In this document: positions 1 to 11,495 of the stretch, piece by piece
How the letters are laid out: each line of letters starts with the position of its first letter
How positions within the stretch are numbered: the stretch's first letter is position 1
DNA from: Ctena decussata
Taxonomy: Eukaryota; Mollusca; Bivalvia; Lucinida; Lucinidae
Length of the DNA stretch: 64,000 bases
Assembly: GCA_963989385.1 (NCBI GenBank)
Contig: OZ022500.1
Location: forward strand, 22,582,460 to 22,646,459
Direction of reading: 5' to 3'
Program-made: the position numbers and the translations under genes
Notes under the pieces: model-generated
What the model saw: the letters and a program-made list of their open reading frames with translations, nothing else
Databases searched by the model: none
What the model was told of the DNA's origin: nothing

Positions 1-262
1 TAAAAATACGGGTCGACCCGTATATTTACGGGTCGACCCGTATTTTACGGGTCTACTTGCATTTACGGGTCGACCCGTAAATTACAAGTCGACCCGTATT
101 TTACGGGTCGACCCGTATCTTAAATACGGGTCGACCCGTAAATATACGGGTCGACCCGTAAATATACGGGTCCACCCGTATTTCAAAAATACGGGTCGAC
201 CCGTATTATACGGGTCGACCCGTATTATAGGGGTCGACCCCTATTATACGGGTCGACCCGTA
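1..262. repeat. Array of palindromic ACGGGTCGACCCGT units, left copy
   Basis: About 13 units of a perfect 14-bp palindrome containing a SalI-type GTCGAC core, spaced by 2-8 A/T-rich bases. Variants include gggtctacttgca, acaagtcgac, gggtccaccc and aggggtcgacccct. The array starts at the window edge and is probably longer to the left. Together with the mirror copy at 5879-6267 it forms the outer part of a foldback structure. Confidence 0.9.
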
Positions 263-1250
263 TTTCTCCAAAAATAAACTGACCAATCAGAAGATGCCTT
301 CTATCGGTTCTTCGGCACCTTTGAAATATCGCTTCAATTCATGCTGTGGAGTCGCACAACTAATACCTGTATGGATAACTGTATATGGCAAATGATTTGT
401 TGGTTTTGCTTAACATATGCTCACTAGACAAGGGTCTGCTATTATGTTTAAGTTTAACTTAAATTAATATCATTTTTATATATATATTTTTTTTTAATAA
501 TCATTTAAAACTGTTACCAAACGAGGGAAATATCTAATACCAAAACGATGCCTAGCTTACATATAAACTGTGCGTATCCATGGTATCCGGCCAGTCCAAC
601 CTGGTTATCTTCGAGAAGTCATTTGTTTATTGCTGCTGTATACATGTATTCAGTAGCCTATTCGTATGTGTATTACAGAAGCTTTGATAATCCACTGCTA
701 CTGTTTGCTATATGTTGTCAAGAAAAGGAAAAGTTAAATTCAAACCTTAACTTTGGACGTTCTTTCGAAGTGTTTCTGAGATATTTTGCTTAATTCTTAT
801 TGTATTTAATGCTGATACTATCTTGGTCCAATTAAAGAAGAAGATGAAGAAGAAGAAGAAAGTTTCAGCGATGATTTTATGATAAATATAGAAATAATAA
901 AAATGATAAAATATTAATGACAATAATAGAAATAACTTTTAATTATTCTCTGACCATATCAAATAAAAGAAAGAATAAAAAGAAACGGCCAGATTTCTTT
1001 TTCTAAACATTTTTCTTTCTTTTTTTATTTTTATTATTCATTAATTATTATTATTATTATTATAAGGAAACTTGTGCTGTTCGCCGTTTAAAGTTATGCC
1101 AGATCAAACAATCGTTATCATAAACTACATAATATTATCTGATCCAACTTTGCTTGTGCGTATGCCGATCCGAGCATACAGTGTGACATACGTCACCATC
1201 GCCAAAATCTGTTACAAAATAAACAAAACCTGGCTTACCCATAAACAATA
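1..1250 (+). mobile_element. Left arm of a large inverted-repeat (foldback) element
   Basis: The palindromic array, the sequence after it (from tttctccaaaaataaactga), and blocks near 360-560 and 1070-1190 all recur in reverse complement at 4995-6267. Organisation resembles Foldback/Galileo-like elements, whose long terminal inverted repeats contain tandem arrays. No transposase is visible in the interior. The inner boundary is approximate because the arms differ by indels in AT-rich parts. Confidence 0.75.
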
Positions 1251-2470
1251 CGACACCGTCCTTTTAAAGCGGGCATCTGTTTACCTGTAAGGTATCATTT
1301 GTTTATTGCTCCTGCATATTCGTATGTGTATTACAGAAGCATATTTCACATTGTATACAACTGCTGCTGTTCGTTATCTATTCTCATTAAAACGGAAAGT
1401 TGAAATATGTACTATCTTTACTTTGGACGTCAAACGTTATTACAAAGAATTTCCTCTCTTTTTTCTTTTTCTTTTTTTTTTATCTTTTTCTCTCAATTTT
1501 TTTTATTTATTTTATACGTCAGAGAATGTTTGGTTTAACATCAAAAGCGAACAGCATCATCAACTGTTTGTAATAATAATAATGATAAAGTAAAACAGAA
1601 CGCAAGTTATATTTTTATTTGATAAGCCAGGGAATGTTTCGCTGTTAGTATCATTATTATTGTTATTATTTTCATCATCATTATTATTATAAAATATTAT
1701 TATTTTTATTATTACAAATGATTTTATGATTGTTATCATTGTTACATTTATCACCACATGTTCTGATCCTACATTCATATGCGCTTGCTGATCCAAGCAT
1801 GCACAGGTTGCAAACGTCATCATCACCAAAATCCTTTCATTAAAAGAATATCTAATACATGAACGAAGCTTATCATACCCATAAAATGTGTGTCACCGGT
1901 GCAGGCGCAGTATTTATTTATCTGTGAGAAATCATTTGAGCCGTGACACGACAAAACCAACAATGTGGTTATGCGCCCAGCGCAGACTCGGATCAGCCTG
2001 GGCATCCGCCCAGACTGATTAGAGTCTTCGCTGTCCGCATGGAGGTAACTTAGACCCTTGTCTACCCTTTAAGCGCTTAGCGATAAAATTGATCAGACTG
2101 GGCGGATGCCCAGACTGATCTGAGTCTGCGCTGGGTGCATAACCACATTGTACGTTTTGTCGTGTCACGGCTCAAAATTTTGTTTATTGCTACTGTATTC
2201 TCATGTGTATTACAGAAGCATATTTCACATTGGTATGCCCCTGCTGCTGTTTCTTATATCATCTCCTAAAGGTGAAATACAGACATTACTATGGAAGTGT
2301 GGGCGTTATTACGAAGTACATGTATTTCTTTATGATTTTTTTTCTTTCCTGTATTTCACTCTTTCTTTTCTTTTCTTTTATTCAAATGCAGAGGCAGAAG
2401 GGCATAATTATAAAAACGAACTGCACTATCAACGGTGCAAATTTCCAGGTTTATTTAAGGAATGAACTTC
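545..2470 (+). repeat. Degenerate tandem repeat, ~640-680-bp units, three copies
   Basis: The anchor atttgtttattgct...tgtattacagaagc recurs at about 621, 1297 and 2174. Each unit also contains an ATT/ATC-rich microsatellite and a gatcc(a/t)ac(a/t)tt...gccgatccgagcat-like segment. The third unit is offset by an inserted MITE (1935-2176). Short ORFs in these units are not conserved between copies. Confidence 0.65.
1935..2176. mobile_element. ~235-bp palindromic MITE, copy 1
   Basis: Terminal inverted repeats TTTGAGCCGTGACACGACAA / TTGTCGTGTCACGGCTCAAA flank two inner arms carrying cagatcagcctgggcatccg-like and complementary sequence, so the whole element folds on itself. There is no coding capacity. 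It interrupts a tandem-repeat unit at its conserved atcatttgtttattgct segment. Superfamily unknown. Confidence 0.8.
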
Positions 2471-2610
2471 ATTTTTCTGAGGTTTATCGAAGTGTAAACT
2501 ACATTGGGTCACGTGCAAAGTGAATGAACCCCGATGGGGTTCATGTAAACTTTGCTAGTGACCCAGTGTAGTTTACACTTCGATAAACATCAGAAAATTA
2601 AGTTCATTGC
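2459..2610. repeat. Long near-perfect palindrome (~150 bp)
   Basis: The arms start aatgaacttcatttttctga and end with the complement; the core reads gtttatcgaagtgtaaacta / tagtttacacttcgataaac around a central cccc-gat-gggg turn. This looks like a hairpin MITE or foldback remnant. Confidence 0.75.
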
Positions 2611-2967
2611 TTATATTTACATTCATTTCAATCAAATTTTTCATGAAAAATCTTACATAAGCGCTAAAATTGAAGCTGTGAGACATGTACACGCAGCATT
2701 TCTGCTAACAGCAGAACAGCATGCATGACGTCATGAAGTCACTGACGTCCAATCAGGTTGTAGAGAGCCATTGCTTATTTTGACGTCATTGAGGTCGCAT
2801 GTCTCAATGTAATTATTGGAATGTAAACTACATTACGTTCTAATGGTTTACTATAGGGCTTTTCAGTAAATACACAAAGAATGCAAATATTGAATATAAA
2901 CGCAACTATATCGCATGAAGTGCGACAGACGCGCATTTCAGTGTCGCTAAACCCAAGAAGTTGGTGT

Positions 2968-3292
2968 GAGTCCGTCCGTCCGTCCGTCCGTTATCAGTTA
3001 GCGAAAACGCTTATAACTCTTGAACCGCATTCTATATTTTGATAAAATTTTGCATACTTATACATGTCAACATTATCTAACGACTCGCATGCATAACCGT
3101 CTTTTTTGATGGACGAGGCTCTGCTGAGCACAGTCCGTCCGTCCGTTATCAGTTAGCGAAAAAGCTTATAACTCTTGAACCGCATTCTATATTTTGATAA
3201 AATTTTGCATACTGATACATGTCAACATTATCTAACGACTCGCATGCATAACCGTCTTTTTTGATGGACGAGGCTTTGCTGAGCACAAGTTG
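2968..3292 (+). repeat. ~160-bp direct duplication with CCGT microsatellite
   Basis: Two nearly identical copies (about 2970-3127 and 3130-3289) begin with (gtcc)n gttatcagttagcgaaaa and end tgatggacgaggct(c/t)tgctgagcac. A third, diverged part continues to about 3420. No coding capacity. Confidence 0.8.
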
Positions 3293-4318
3293 AAAATTTA
3301 CGGTCAAGTAGCGAAAATGCTCATAACTCTTGAACCCCGTGGTATATATGGTTCAAATTTTGTATACTTATGTATTTTAACATTGTCCAGCCACCGGCAT
3401 GCAAAACGGAGACGAAAGTCTAAACAGTATTGCACGACCCACAGGTGTGCACTTTAATCGCTGTGCAAGTCCATCAGTCTGTTTGTCCTTCTGCTGTAGT
3501 CAGTGAGTGAAATTGCTCATAACTCTTAACCACATGGTGTAGTTTGATAAAAATATGCATCATTCTACAAGAAATGAAATGACCAATTTCATTTCCGTAC
3601 ATTCCTTCTGGCACCAGAAACTGATTATTCTACATTCACCACGGGTAGTGCACATTACCATCAGTTGATTCTATTGGAAATTCGACGAAGAAAAAAAAAC
3701 CTACTACGTCAACTCGAGCTATTTTACAAAGTTTGATCATGGTTTACACAGTTTGCGCAAACACTTCTGTCCAAATAATTGGGTTCATTATGGTAATCGC
3801 GTTATGTACCACCTTAAACCGCGTCTACACGGGCAAAGTTTCTGTGACAAAGAAGGTTGGGCATAGAAAAATTTGCTCGTGTAAATGCCAAAATATGACA
3901 ATATCTCTTTGACAACTATATCTGGAAAAGTTAGATAGAATTGTCCGTGTAAACGGAGAACTTTCCTAAAGATTATGTAACAAAGAAATTTGCTATAAGC
4001 GTGGAAAATATGACAAAGATTTTGTTTCATTGCTGCAGGTAACTTTTTACGAATATTATTTGGTCGTGTGAAACTGCAGCAAATATTTCATTGCCAAAGT
4101 TTATTTGACAAAGATTCTATGTACATTTTCTTCAGCAAATAATTTGCTCTGTGTAAATGCAAAATGTTTGGCGTGATTCCTTTGTTAAAGTTTCTGTGAC
4201 ATAGAAACTTTGCTCGTGTGCTTGTGTTTATTTTAAGAAATATTTTTCCTTACCTATGAATTATCCCTGATAAGGGCCCCGCCAGACGAAGTCAGCAGAG
4301 ACTTTTTAATGATCACCT

Positions 4319-4374
4319 TGTTCGTCTGTCTGTCTGTCTGTATGTCTGTCCGTCCGTCCATCTGTCCGTCCGTC
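4319..4374. repeat. Tetranucleotide (GTCT/GTCC) microsatellite
   Basis: Runs of gtctgtctgtctg pass into gtccgtccgtcc-type repeats. Confidence 0.85.
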
Positions 4375-4498
4375 ATAATTTTGTGTCCCTTCCATGACTC
4401 TTAAAGCAGAGATATGAATTAATATTTGCATCTGCCCGAGAACGTGATTCTTCACGGGCAAGGAAAATTATTAATACAGAACGAAGATGCAAGTAATT

Positions 4499-4978
4499 AT
4501 ATGTGACAGTGCCTGGCATTTTGAGCCTTTTGGAGGTGCAACGTTGACGTCACGAAACGTGAAATGAAAGTGACGTCATAAAATCTGCACGTAAAGTTAA
4601 TTGGATTTCCGCGCACTGACTATAAATTTCAAAGCGTCGCCTGAAAAGAGGAATTCAAGATTTCTATCGCCGTCTTAAATTTTCTTCATGTACACTATTT
4701 TAAGAATGTTCGTATTATAAATCTTTGAAAAGCGATGTCACGAACCAGAGTTACTTAAAGTTTATCCAGCTAGTATGTAAATTGTATCCAATCAGTGAAA
4801 CGAAAACAAAATATCGGGTTGGTGTGAATTTCGTTTGCTTTTGCAGTAAACCTTAACACTATATTGCTTTGTGCTTCTCGAAATCTATTCTGGTGGCTCT
4901 AATAAATATGAAAATGGTAAAAACATAATTTCCGTTTGTCGCTCCATAAGGCTCAAAATGGCAGACACTGTCACATAT
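4499..4978. mobile_element. MITE with ~30-bp inverted ends
   Basis: Left end ATATGTGACAGTGCCTGGCA, followed by ttttgagcc, is matched by a right end reading ggctcaaaatggcagacact then gtcacatat. The ~480-bp interior is non-coding. The element sits inside the foldback structure. Target duplication not resolved in the AT-rich flanks. Confidence 0.65.
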
Positions 4979-4994
4979 TATTACTATTAATATT

Positions 4995-6267
4995 TACGCA
5001 TGCTCGGATCGGCAAACGCACAAGCAAAGTTGGATTAGAATGTGTAATTCATGATATCGATTGTTTGACCTGGCCTGATTTAAAGCAGTGAACAGCACAA
5101 GTTTTCTGGTAATAAAGATATTAATAATGCTAATAAACAAATTAAATGATAGAAAAAAGTTAGAAAAAATCTGACCCTTTCTTTTTTCTTCTTTTATTTG
5201 ATATTGTCAGAGAATGAGTCATGATCATGATTATGATATTTTTATTATTGTCATTAATATTTAATTACCATTATTATTATCATCATTATTATAAAACAAT
5301 TGATGTTAAACCAACCATTGATGGCACCGTTTCCCTTTTTTTTTTTTTTTTTTTTTTTCTCTTAATGAGCCAAGACCGTCCCAGCATGAAGTATAAATTA
5401 AACATTAAGAAAAAAAAATAGTAATATCTCAGAAACAATTCGAAAGTACGTTTAAATTTCAATTTTCATTTTATTCACTATATACAGCAAACAGTGGAAT
5501 ACACATACAAATAGGCTACTGAATATATAGTAGCAATAAACAAATGACTTCTCACTTGGATAGGCCGGTTACGCACAATTTATAGGTAAGATAGGCATCG
5601 TTTTGGCTTAAATAATCCCTCTTTTGGTAACAGTTTTGGATGTTGATTAAATAACAATAATTTTAAAAGTCGATATTAATTAGAGTTGAACTTAACAAAT
5701 ATTAGCAGATCCTTGTCTAGTGAGCATAAGTAAAGCAAAACCAATAAATCATTTGCCATATACAGTTATCCATACAGGTATTAGTTGTGCGACTCCACAG
5801 CATGAATTGAAGCGATATTTCAAAGGAGCCGAAGAACGGATAGAAGGCATCTTCTGATTGGTCAGTTTATTTTTGGAGAAATACGGGTCGACCCGTATAA
5901 TACGGGTCGACCCCTATTATACGGGTCGACCCGTATAATACGGGTCGACCCGTATTTTTGAAATACGGGTGGACCCGTATATTTACGGGTCGACCCGTAT
6001 ATTTACGGGTGGACCCGTATTTAAGATACGGGTCGACCCGTAAAATACGGGTCGACTTGTAATTTACGGGTCGACCCGTAAATGCAAGTAGACCCGTAAA
6101 ATACGGGTCGACCCGTATTATACGGGTCGACCCGTAAATATACGGGTCGACCCGCAAATATACGGGTCGACCCGTATCTGAAATACGGGTCGACCCGTAA
6201 ATTTACGGGTCGACCCGTAAAAATACGGGTCGACCCGTATATCAGAAATACGGGTCGACCCGTATCG
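4995..6267 (-). mobile_element. Right arm of the foldback element
   Basis: Reverse complement of the left arm. Examples: 5760-5880 matches 262-380 (shared caatcagaagatgccttcta core), and 5000-5100 matches 1075-1185 (gatcggcaaacgcacaagc and its complement). The outer edge is taken where the palindromic array stops, at about 6267. The whole structure spans at least 6.2 kb. Confidence 0.75.
5879..6267. repeat. Array of palindromic ACGGGTCGACCCGT units, right copy
   Basis: About 19 units. Unit variants occur in the mirror order of the left array: tcgacccctat, two ggtggacccg units, gtcgacttgtaa, then gcaagtagacccg. The array is therefore an inverted duplication of one ancestral array and not an independent expansion. 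The 'proteins' rich in GRPV/GSTRI read across it are artefacts. Confidence 0.9.
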
Positions 6268-6910
6268 GTGCTTTTGACCCTCTTGGTACACCATAACAGA
6301 CAGTAGTCTTCTATTGAATTTTGCTGAAAATTAACCTCTGAAATGCGTAAAATATAGGTAAGAAAGCTGCGAATAAATAGAAACCGATAAAACCAGTGCA
6401 AATATTGTTTTAATCGCTTGTCGCGCGAAAAAAGAGAGTTAATTAATATTATTTAAAGTTATTTAATTACTCGACATACATTGACTCGCTTCGGAACAGG
6501 ACTTTTTCTCTTAATATCTTTGACTTAAAAAGAAAAATAAATAAATGAAATAAAAATACAATAAATCGGAGGTACTAAAGATCAGTATTTTAACCTTTAA
6601 ACCTTTTCGACAATCAAGACAATTATTAAATAGAACACGGGTAATAGAAAATGAAAGACAATAAAATATAGAAACTTGTATCCAACGAGAAGTAATGCAA
6701 AATTAATAAAACATATTGATCTGATTTAGGGATAAGAAAATGTGAAAAATAAATAAGTAAATTTATTTATAATCATGACTGCGATTCAAAAGAGAATGTT
6801 ATAAAACGGTAAAAGATAATATACACGTATAAGCAGAGAACCTTCTGTTTTGAAATTACTATCAGTAATTAGCACATTATTTAGTCCGAGCTCATGACAT
6901 CTGAACAACA

Positions 6911-6959
<49 letters not shown>

Positions 6960-7678
6960 ATTGTTTGCTTTTTATATTTTATTAGCGGACAAGCATATTA
7001 ATATTAAAATATTATAGATTATAATAATCGAGTTTTATTTGATATTTAAATTAGCCACACCGCCAAAAACAGTTGGTTATATTATACAACTTAATATGAC
7101 ATTGTCACTGTAGGAAACCCGCGGCATTCTTTGAAATATGATACTTAAAGACATTCCTTATCAAAAGACCCGCTGAATACCGGATACATTCATTATAAAC
7201 AATAAACAACCGGTTTAATTTCAAAATGTACACCAGATACAGACACATTATTTTAGAGTATCCATGCTAAAGCGTACATCTAAGAGCACTTCATGTTGTA
7301 CCAATTTAAATGAATTAGGAGAGAGAATAGAACAATATTTCACACTAAAATACCTACATTTCTCAGCGTTATCATTTATATAAAAATATGCATCATAATG
7401 CGCAAAATACACGGCATGATTAATTACATAGTTTAATATCACCCAATAAACGTTCAATATAGCGTGATTGATTATCGACTTTTTGCCAACCAGTGTGGGG
7501 AATACCTTGGAAATCCTTATCGATGACGTCACCGCGTTTTCTCCTATAGTGTGAGTGGGCGTGGGATGGGGGATATATTACGAAAAGGATGTTGTCTTAT
7601 TTTATACTGTTCTTCTTTGAAAGTAGACACAGCAGCTACTCAGTTAGTTGATATATGACTTGATTTCAGCATCAGACC
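6268..7678. other. No gene recognised
   Basis: AT-rich DNA with a (CT)n tract at 6915-6958. One 94-codon minus-strand frame (7248-7532) has no recognisable domain or splice context, and I do not call it. Confidence 0.6.
6915..6958. repeat. (CT)22 microsatellite
   Basis: Uninterrupted CT dinucleotide repeat of 44 bp. Confidence 0.97.
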
Positions 7679-7774
7679 ATGCATCCAACATAAAGTTTTC
7701 CAGCTGATGCCTGTATTTCAGTTCAAATGCATCCAACATAAAGTTTTCCAGCTGATGCCTGTGTTTCAGTTCAA
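7679..7774 (+). repeat. 48-bp tandem duplication
   Basis: Two adjacent copies (7679-7726, 7727-7774) starting atgcatccaacataaagttt, differing at about one position. Confidence 0.92.
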
Positions 7775-8266
7775 ATTATATAATGATCCGTTACTGTCGC
7801 ACATCGGTGCCCCACTTTTCAAGTCTTTAGTTTCATCAACTACTGGGATGTCACAAAAATAATTACTGCCTGCAATTTTAGGGATGCCAGGACACATTAG
7901 AAAGAAAGATTGGTTTCAATCGCCTTATGATAAAATAGTTTAAATAACCGAAATCTATTCTTGGGGTAACGAGCAACAAACAAAATGCAAGCGCCGCCGA
8001 AGAAGGGCCAAGCTTTTCATCAGTTCTGATTTGTCTCACAACCGCACATTTCGATCGAATTTTTCTCCCTGCACTTTGTCATTGGTCTAACTTGATGATT
8101 GTGATATAATGGTAAAACATATTTGCTTCATTTGTGAGAAAAATGGGTGATAACTTATGAGTGATCCGATACTGTCGATGATCCGATACTGTCGAGTCCA
8201 CTGTATATATATGTGACAATTTAATATATCCGACTGGAGCAAGTCTACTCTTAAAGCGACACTCAG

Positions 8267-8872
8267 CAGTCTGGGGACTTATGGATTTCCATCACGCATA
8301 CTTGTGATGGCTAACCATGCACTTTAGATAAACTGACATGATGGCTTACCATAACATAATTACTGAAATTTTTACCACCAGATGTCACTACATGTCCGAA
8401 GGATGAAACGTGATGGTAAGTCATAACGTTGGTTTCATCTGGTGCTATGGCTGACCATAACAAAGGCAAAAACACCCAAGTACTTTTCTGTCGAGTAACT
8501 GGTGCAAAACCTTGAGTAACTCGTACAGCTAGCATCCGTTACAAAAAAGCAAGCATTGAAGACAATTTTGATCGTAACACTTTATGAAAAATAGAAAGTA
8601 AACTTGTAATTTTCTTGGAAATAAAACAAGCCTAATACACACCAAAATTTACCTAATTTTGACCATAATTTTGCAGAAATGACCAAAGTACAGACTGTTT
8701 ATACTGATAATGGTTAAGGGCTGGACCAAATATCAATTCTAAGTGTAGACAGGTCATACTGAACACTGGCAGTGGGTTAAATTTCCATTTTAGTGAGTTG
8801 GACTGAAAACTGTAAGAGTGATGGCTGACCATCACAAATGTGCGTGATGGAAAACCGTAAGTCCCCAGACTG
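8267..8872. mobile_element. Non-autonomous TIR element with 5-bp target duplication CTCAG
   Basis: Left end CAGTCTGGGGACTTATGGAT and right end ccgtaagtccccagactg are inverted repeats that continue into ccatcacgca / tgcgtgatgg. CTCAG occurs at 8262-8266 and 8873-8877. The interior (606 bp in total) repeats further inverted tgatgg/ccatca blocks and codes for nothing recognisable. A 5-bp duplication with CAG-starting ends could fit a hAT-related family (inference). Confidence 0.75.
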
Positions 8873-9340
8873 CTCAGTTTGGCGCAAAAAGAAACGTCGC
8901 TAATATTTCAGCAGGGGTCATACTCGTAGTTTGGTTTGAAAAATCTGCTTTGAGTAATATTTACTTCACCAAGTTTCTAACGTAACATTTCATTAAAAAA
9001 TATTAAGATTTGAGACTTGTCAGAGACATTCTTCTCTACTTCATCTTTTATGTGAATGCTTGAACAACTGTCGATTAATAAGGATATCTGAGAGCTATTA
9101 ATTATGCGTAGAAAACCGTCAGTCATCCGGCATATTTTCACGACCACATTGAAACAGAAAATATTTGTTTCATGCTCAAAAGAAAGTCATTGAAATGAAG
9201 TTGCTTGACTATAAAATCTGAAAATTTGGGTTTGTCTTATTCCACCTTAAATAATAACAATTACCTGCTTCCATAACATCTCTCGACTCTGAGTTGCGGA
9301 GTCCAGAATTTTGTTGCATCCTGCAGGGGTTCGACTGTAA

Positions 9341-9569
9341 TTGAGCCGCGACGCGACAGAACAAACAAAGTGGCATGTGTGCCAAGCGAAGCCGACTCAG
9401 ATCAGACTGGGCATCTGTCCAGCTTTGCTGTGCGCTTTAAAGGTAGCCAAGAGTCATAGCTAGATACATGCGGACAGTGACTTGAAGACTCGGATCAGAT
9501 CCGCCTAGGCTTATCTGAGTCTTCGCTGGGTGCACACGCCACTTTGTGATTTTGTTGTGTCGCGTCTCG
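9341..9569. mobile_element. ~235-bp palindromic MITE, copy 2
   Basis: Begins TTGAGCCGCGACGCGACAGA and ends ttgttgtgtcgcgtctcg, with inner agatcagactgggcatct and gatcagatccgcctaggc arms. More diverged than copy 4. Confidence 0.75.
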
Positions 9570-9707
9570 TATACTATTACTTCGTTGTTTTTTTTTGTTT
9601 TTTTTTTCAATTATGCGAATTATATCTAGTCCAATGCATTTTACTTTTAATATATTGTCTGTCTGAGTGATTTTTTAGTACATACATGTCTTAAATGGCA
9701 TTCCCGT

Positions 9708-9923
9708 TCAGCACACAGGCACCTGACGAAAGGATTTTTTAGCCTTGCTCGTCTTTTCAGCCGTTTCCTAATGGTATTGTTCACACTTTGTGTACAATAC
9801 CATTAGGAAACGGCTATAGATCTACAAGTCTTTATTCATTTTCTTTTTTTTTTAATTTTGACTGAAAAAAGACGTCAGAGCAAGGCTAAAAAAATCCTAT
9901 CGTCAGGAGCCTGTGGTTCAGCA
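9708..9923. repeat. Nested inverted repeat
   Basis: Outer arms ttcagcacacaggcacctga / cgtcaggagcctgtggttca, next arms aggattttttagccttgctc and its complement, and an inner perfect-arm hairpin agccgtttcctaatggtatt ... aataccattaggaaacggct (9759-9815). Likely a foldback MITE lying between MITE copies 2 and 3. Confidence 0.7.
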
Positions 9924-9943
9924 GTGTTTGAAACTAAAGGTAA

Positions 9944-10161
9944 TTGAGCCGCGACACGACAAAACCAACAAAGTTGCATGCGAGCCCAGCCAAGACTCTA
10001 TTCAGTCTGGACATTGCTCAGTCTGATCAGAGATTTTGTTGTGCGCATAAAAGGTAGCTAAGAATAGAAGCTAGCTCCATGCGAACAGCGAAGACTCTGA
10101 TCAGACTGGGCGGATGCTGGGCGCATATGCCACTTTGTTGATTTTGTCGTGTCGCGGCTCA
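9944..10161. mobile_element. ~235-bp palindromic MITE, copy 3
   Basis: Ends TTGAGCCGCGACACGACAAA and ttgtcgtgtcgcggctca, with the family's inner arms partly shortened. Confidence 0.78.
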
Positions 10162-10184
10162 CTTAAAGGTTTTGCATTGCCTAG

Positions 10185-10622
10185 TGGCTGTTTGGGCGGT
10201 GAGTACTATAGGCTAACCGTATCTTGGGCACAACATACGAAGGACTGGGCCAATCACTCCTTTCGCTGCCTTTAATTATTCCCTGAATGGAAAAAAACAC
10301 GGTACCTATGTACACGCGGCGCGGATGGGTGACACAATTTTTCAGTCGATGGCTGGACCACCGGAAATGCGAACCTGGCTGTATGGGCGGTGAGTACTAT
10401 AGGCCAACCGTATCTTGGGCACAAAATACGAAGGACTGGGCCAATCACTCCTTTCGCTGCCTTTTATCATTCCCTGAATGGAAAAAACGGTACCTATGTA
10501 GCTATGTACACGCGGCGCGGATGGGTTGACAATTTTACAGTCGATGGCTGGACCACCGGAAATGCGAACCTGCGACCTTCTGCATCATAGCAGAGCGTCT
10601 CTAACCACTAGACCACGCAACC
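10185..10622 (-). mobile_element. tRNA-derived SINE with duplicated body
   Basis: Read on the minus strand, 10622-10556 gives a tRNA-like head with an A-box-like tagtggttagagac and a B-box-like ggttcgcatttcc. The downstream body (tcgatggctggaccaccgga ... gtgagtactatagg on the plus strand) is present twice in tandem, ~195 bp apart (10185-10379 and 10380-10575). The tRNA head occurs once. Short ORFs reading MYTRRGW in this region are SINE sequence. Confidence 0.7.
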
Positions 10623-10866
10623 TTCTGATGAGACAAGCGTCCAAAAGATGCCTTGGTGCAGTTATAATGAAGACAGACTGCTGGTTGTCAGTAGTCAATG
10701 AAGACAGAATACAGACAATTAAAGACATCGTGACAGACAGAAAACGTCAACTTGTATTAAAACAACGAAGAACGAATAATGTATCAGTGAGTCTGCAAAC
10801 TTACTGGGTTTAATGTTCGTCTGAATGTTTGAATTATCTGTTTGTTGCGCACGGCAAACCTTTAAA

Positions 10867-11104
10867 TGAGCCGCGACACGACAACACCAACAATGTGGCA
10901 TATGCGCCCAACGAAGACTCAGATCAGCCTGGGCATCCGCCCAGCCTGATCAGAGTGTTCTCTAGCAACATGGAGCTAGCTGAAACCTTAGCTACCCTTT
11001 AAGCGCAAGGCAAAGACTCTGAACAGACAGGGCGGATGCCCAGGCTGATCTGAGTCTGCGCTGGGCGTACAGCCACTTTGTTGGTTTTCTCGTGTCGCGG
11101 CTCA
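10867..11104. mobile_element. ~235-bp palindromic MITE, copy 4 (best preserved)
   Basis: Ends TGAGCCGCGACACGACAACA and ttctcgtgtcgcggctca. Inner arms cagatcagcctgggcatccg and cggatgcccaggctgatctg are strongly complementary. Confidence 0.82.
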
Positions 11105-11443
11105 AAGCATCTTGCGCATTTGCGCAAACCGAGCAGTCTTTTCTTAGATTCTCTAGGGATCATTGAGTGAAAACTTGCACGGGTGCACAGTCTAAGCTAA
11201 GTCTTCCCCGTTCGCACATGTTGAAAGTACCTTTTCGTGCGACAACGATCACTGATATTTTCAGCGTTATTAAAGTAATAATAATAATATTAAAAGAAAA
11301 TGTTAGAATGCTGCTGGTTTCGCATACTGTGACTGTCAACAAACACAGAATGGTTGATTTATATACCGGGACACCCATCAACGATGACCTTGCTTTATTG
11401 TTGTGTGCGTACAGTTAAAGGAATGGTGTAGTGGGGCGGGGTG

Positions 11444-11495
11444 GCCAGTGACCTATATATAGAATTATTATATATATATATATATAGGTCACTGG
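11444..11495. repeat. AT-rich hairpin
   Basis: ccagtgacctatatata and tatatataggtcactgg flank a TA-repeat loop. Confidence 0.8.

Noticed and set aside
1..262. CRISPR-like array of short spaced repeats
   Set aside because: Eukaryotic context; spacers are 2-8 bp A/T-rich and not unique, and the units are palindromes in a foldback arm.
5867..6401. Overlapping minus-strand ORFs of 96 and 126 codons rich in GRPV and GSTRI
   Set aside because: They are translations of the palindromic ACGGGTCGACCCGT array; the amino-acid repeats follow from the DNA repeat and no domain or codon bias is seen.
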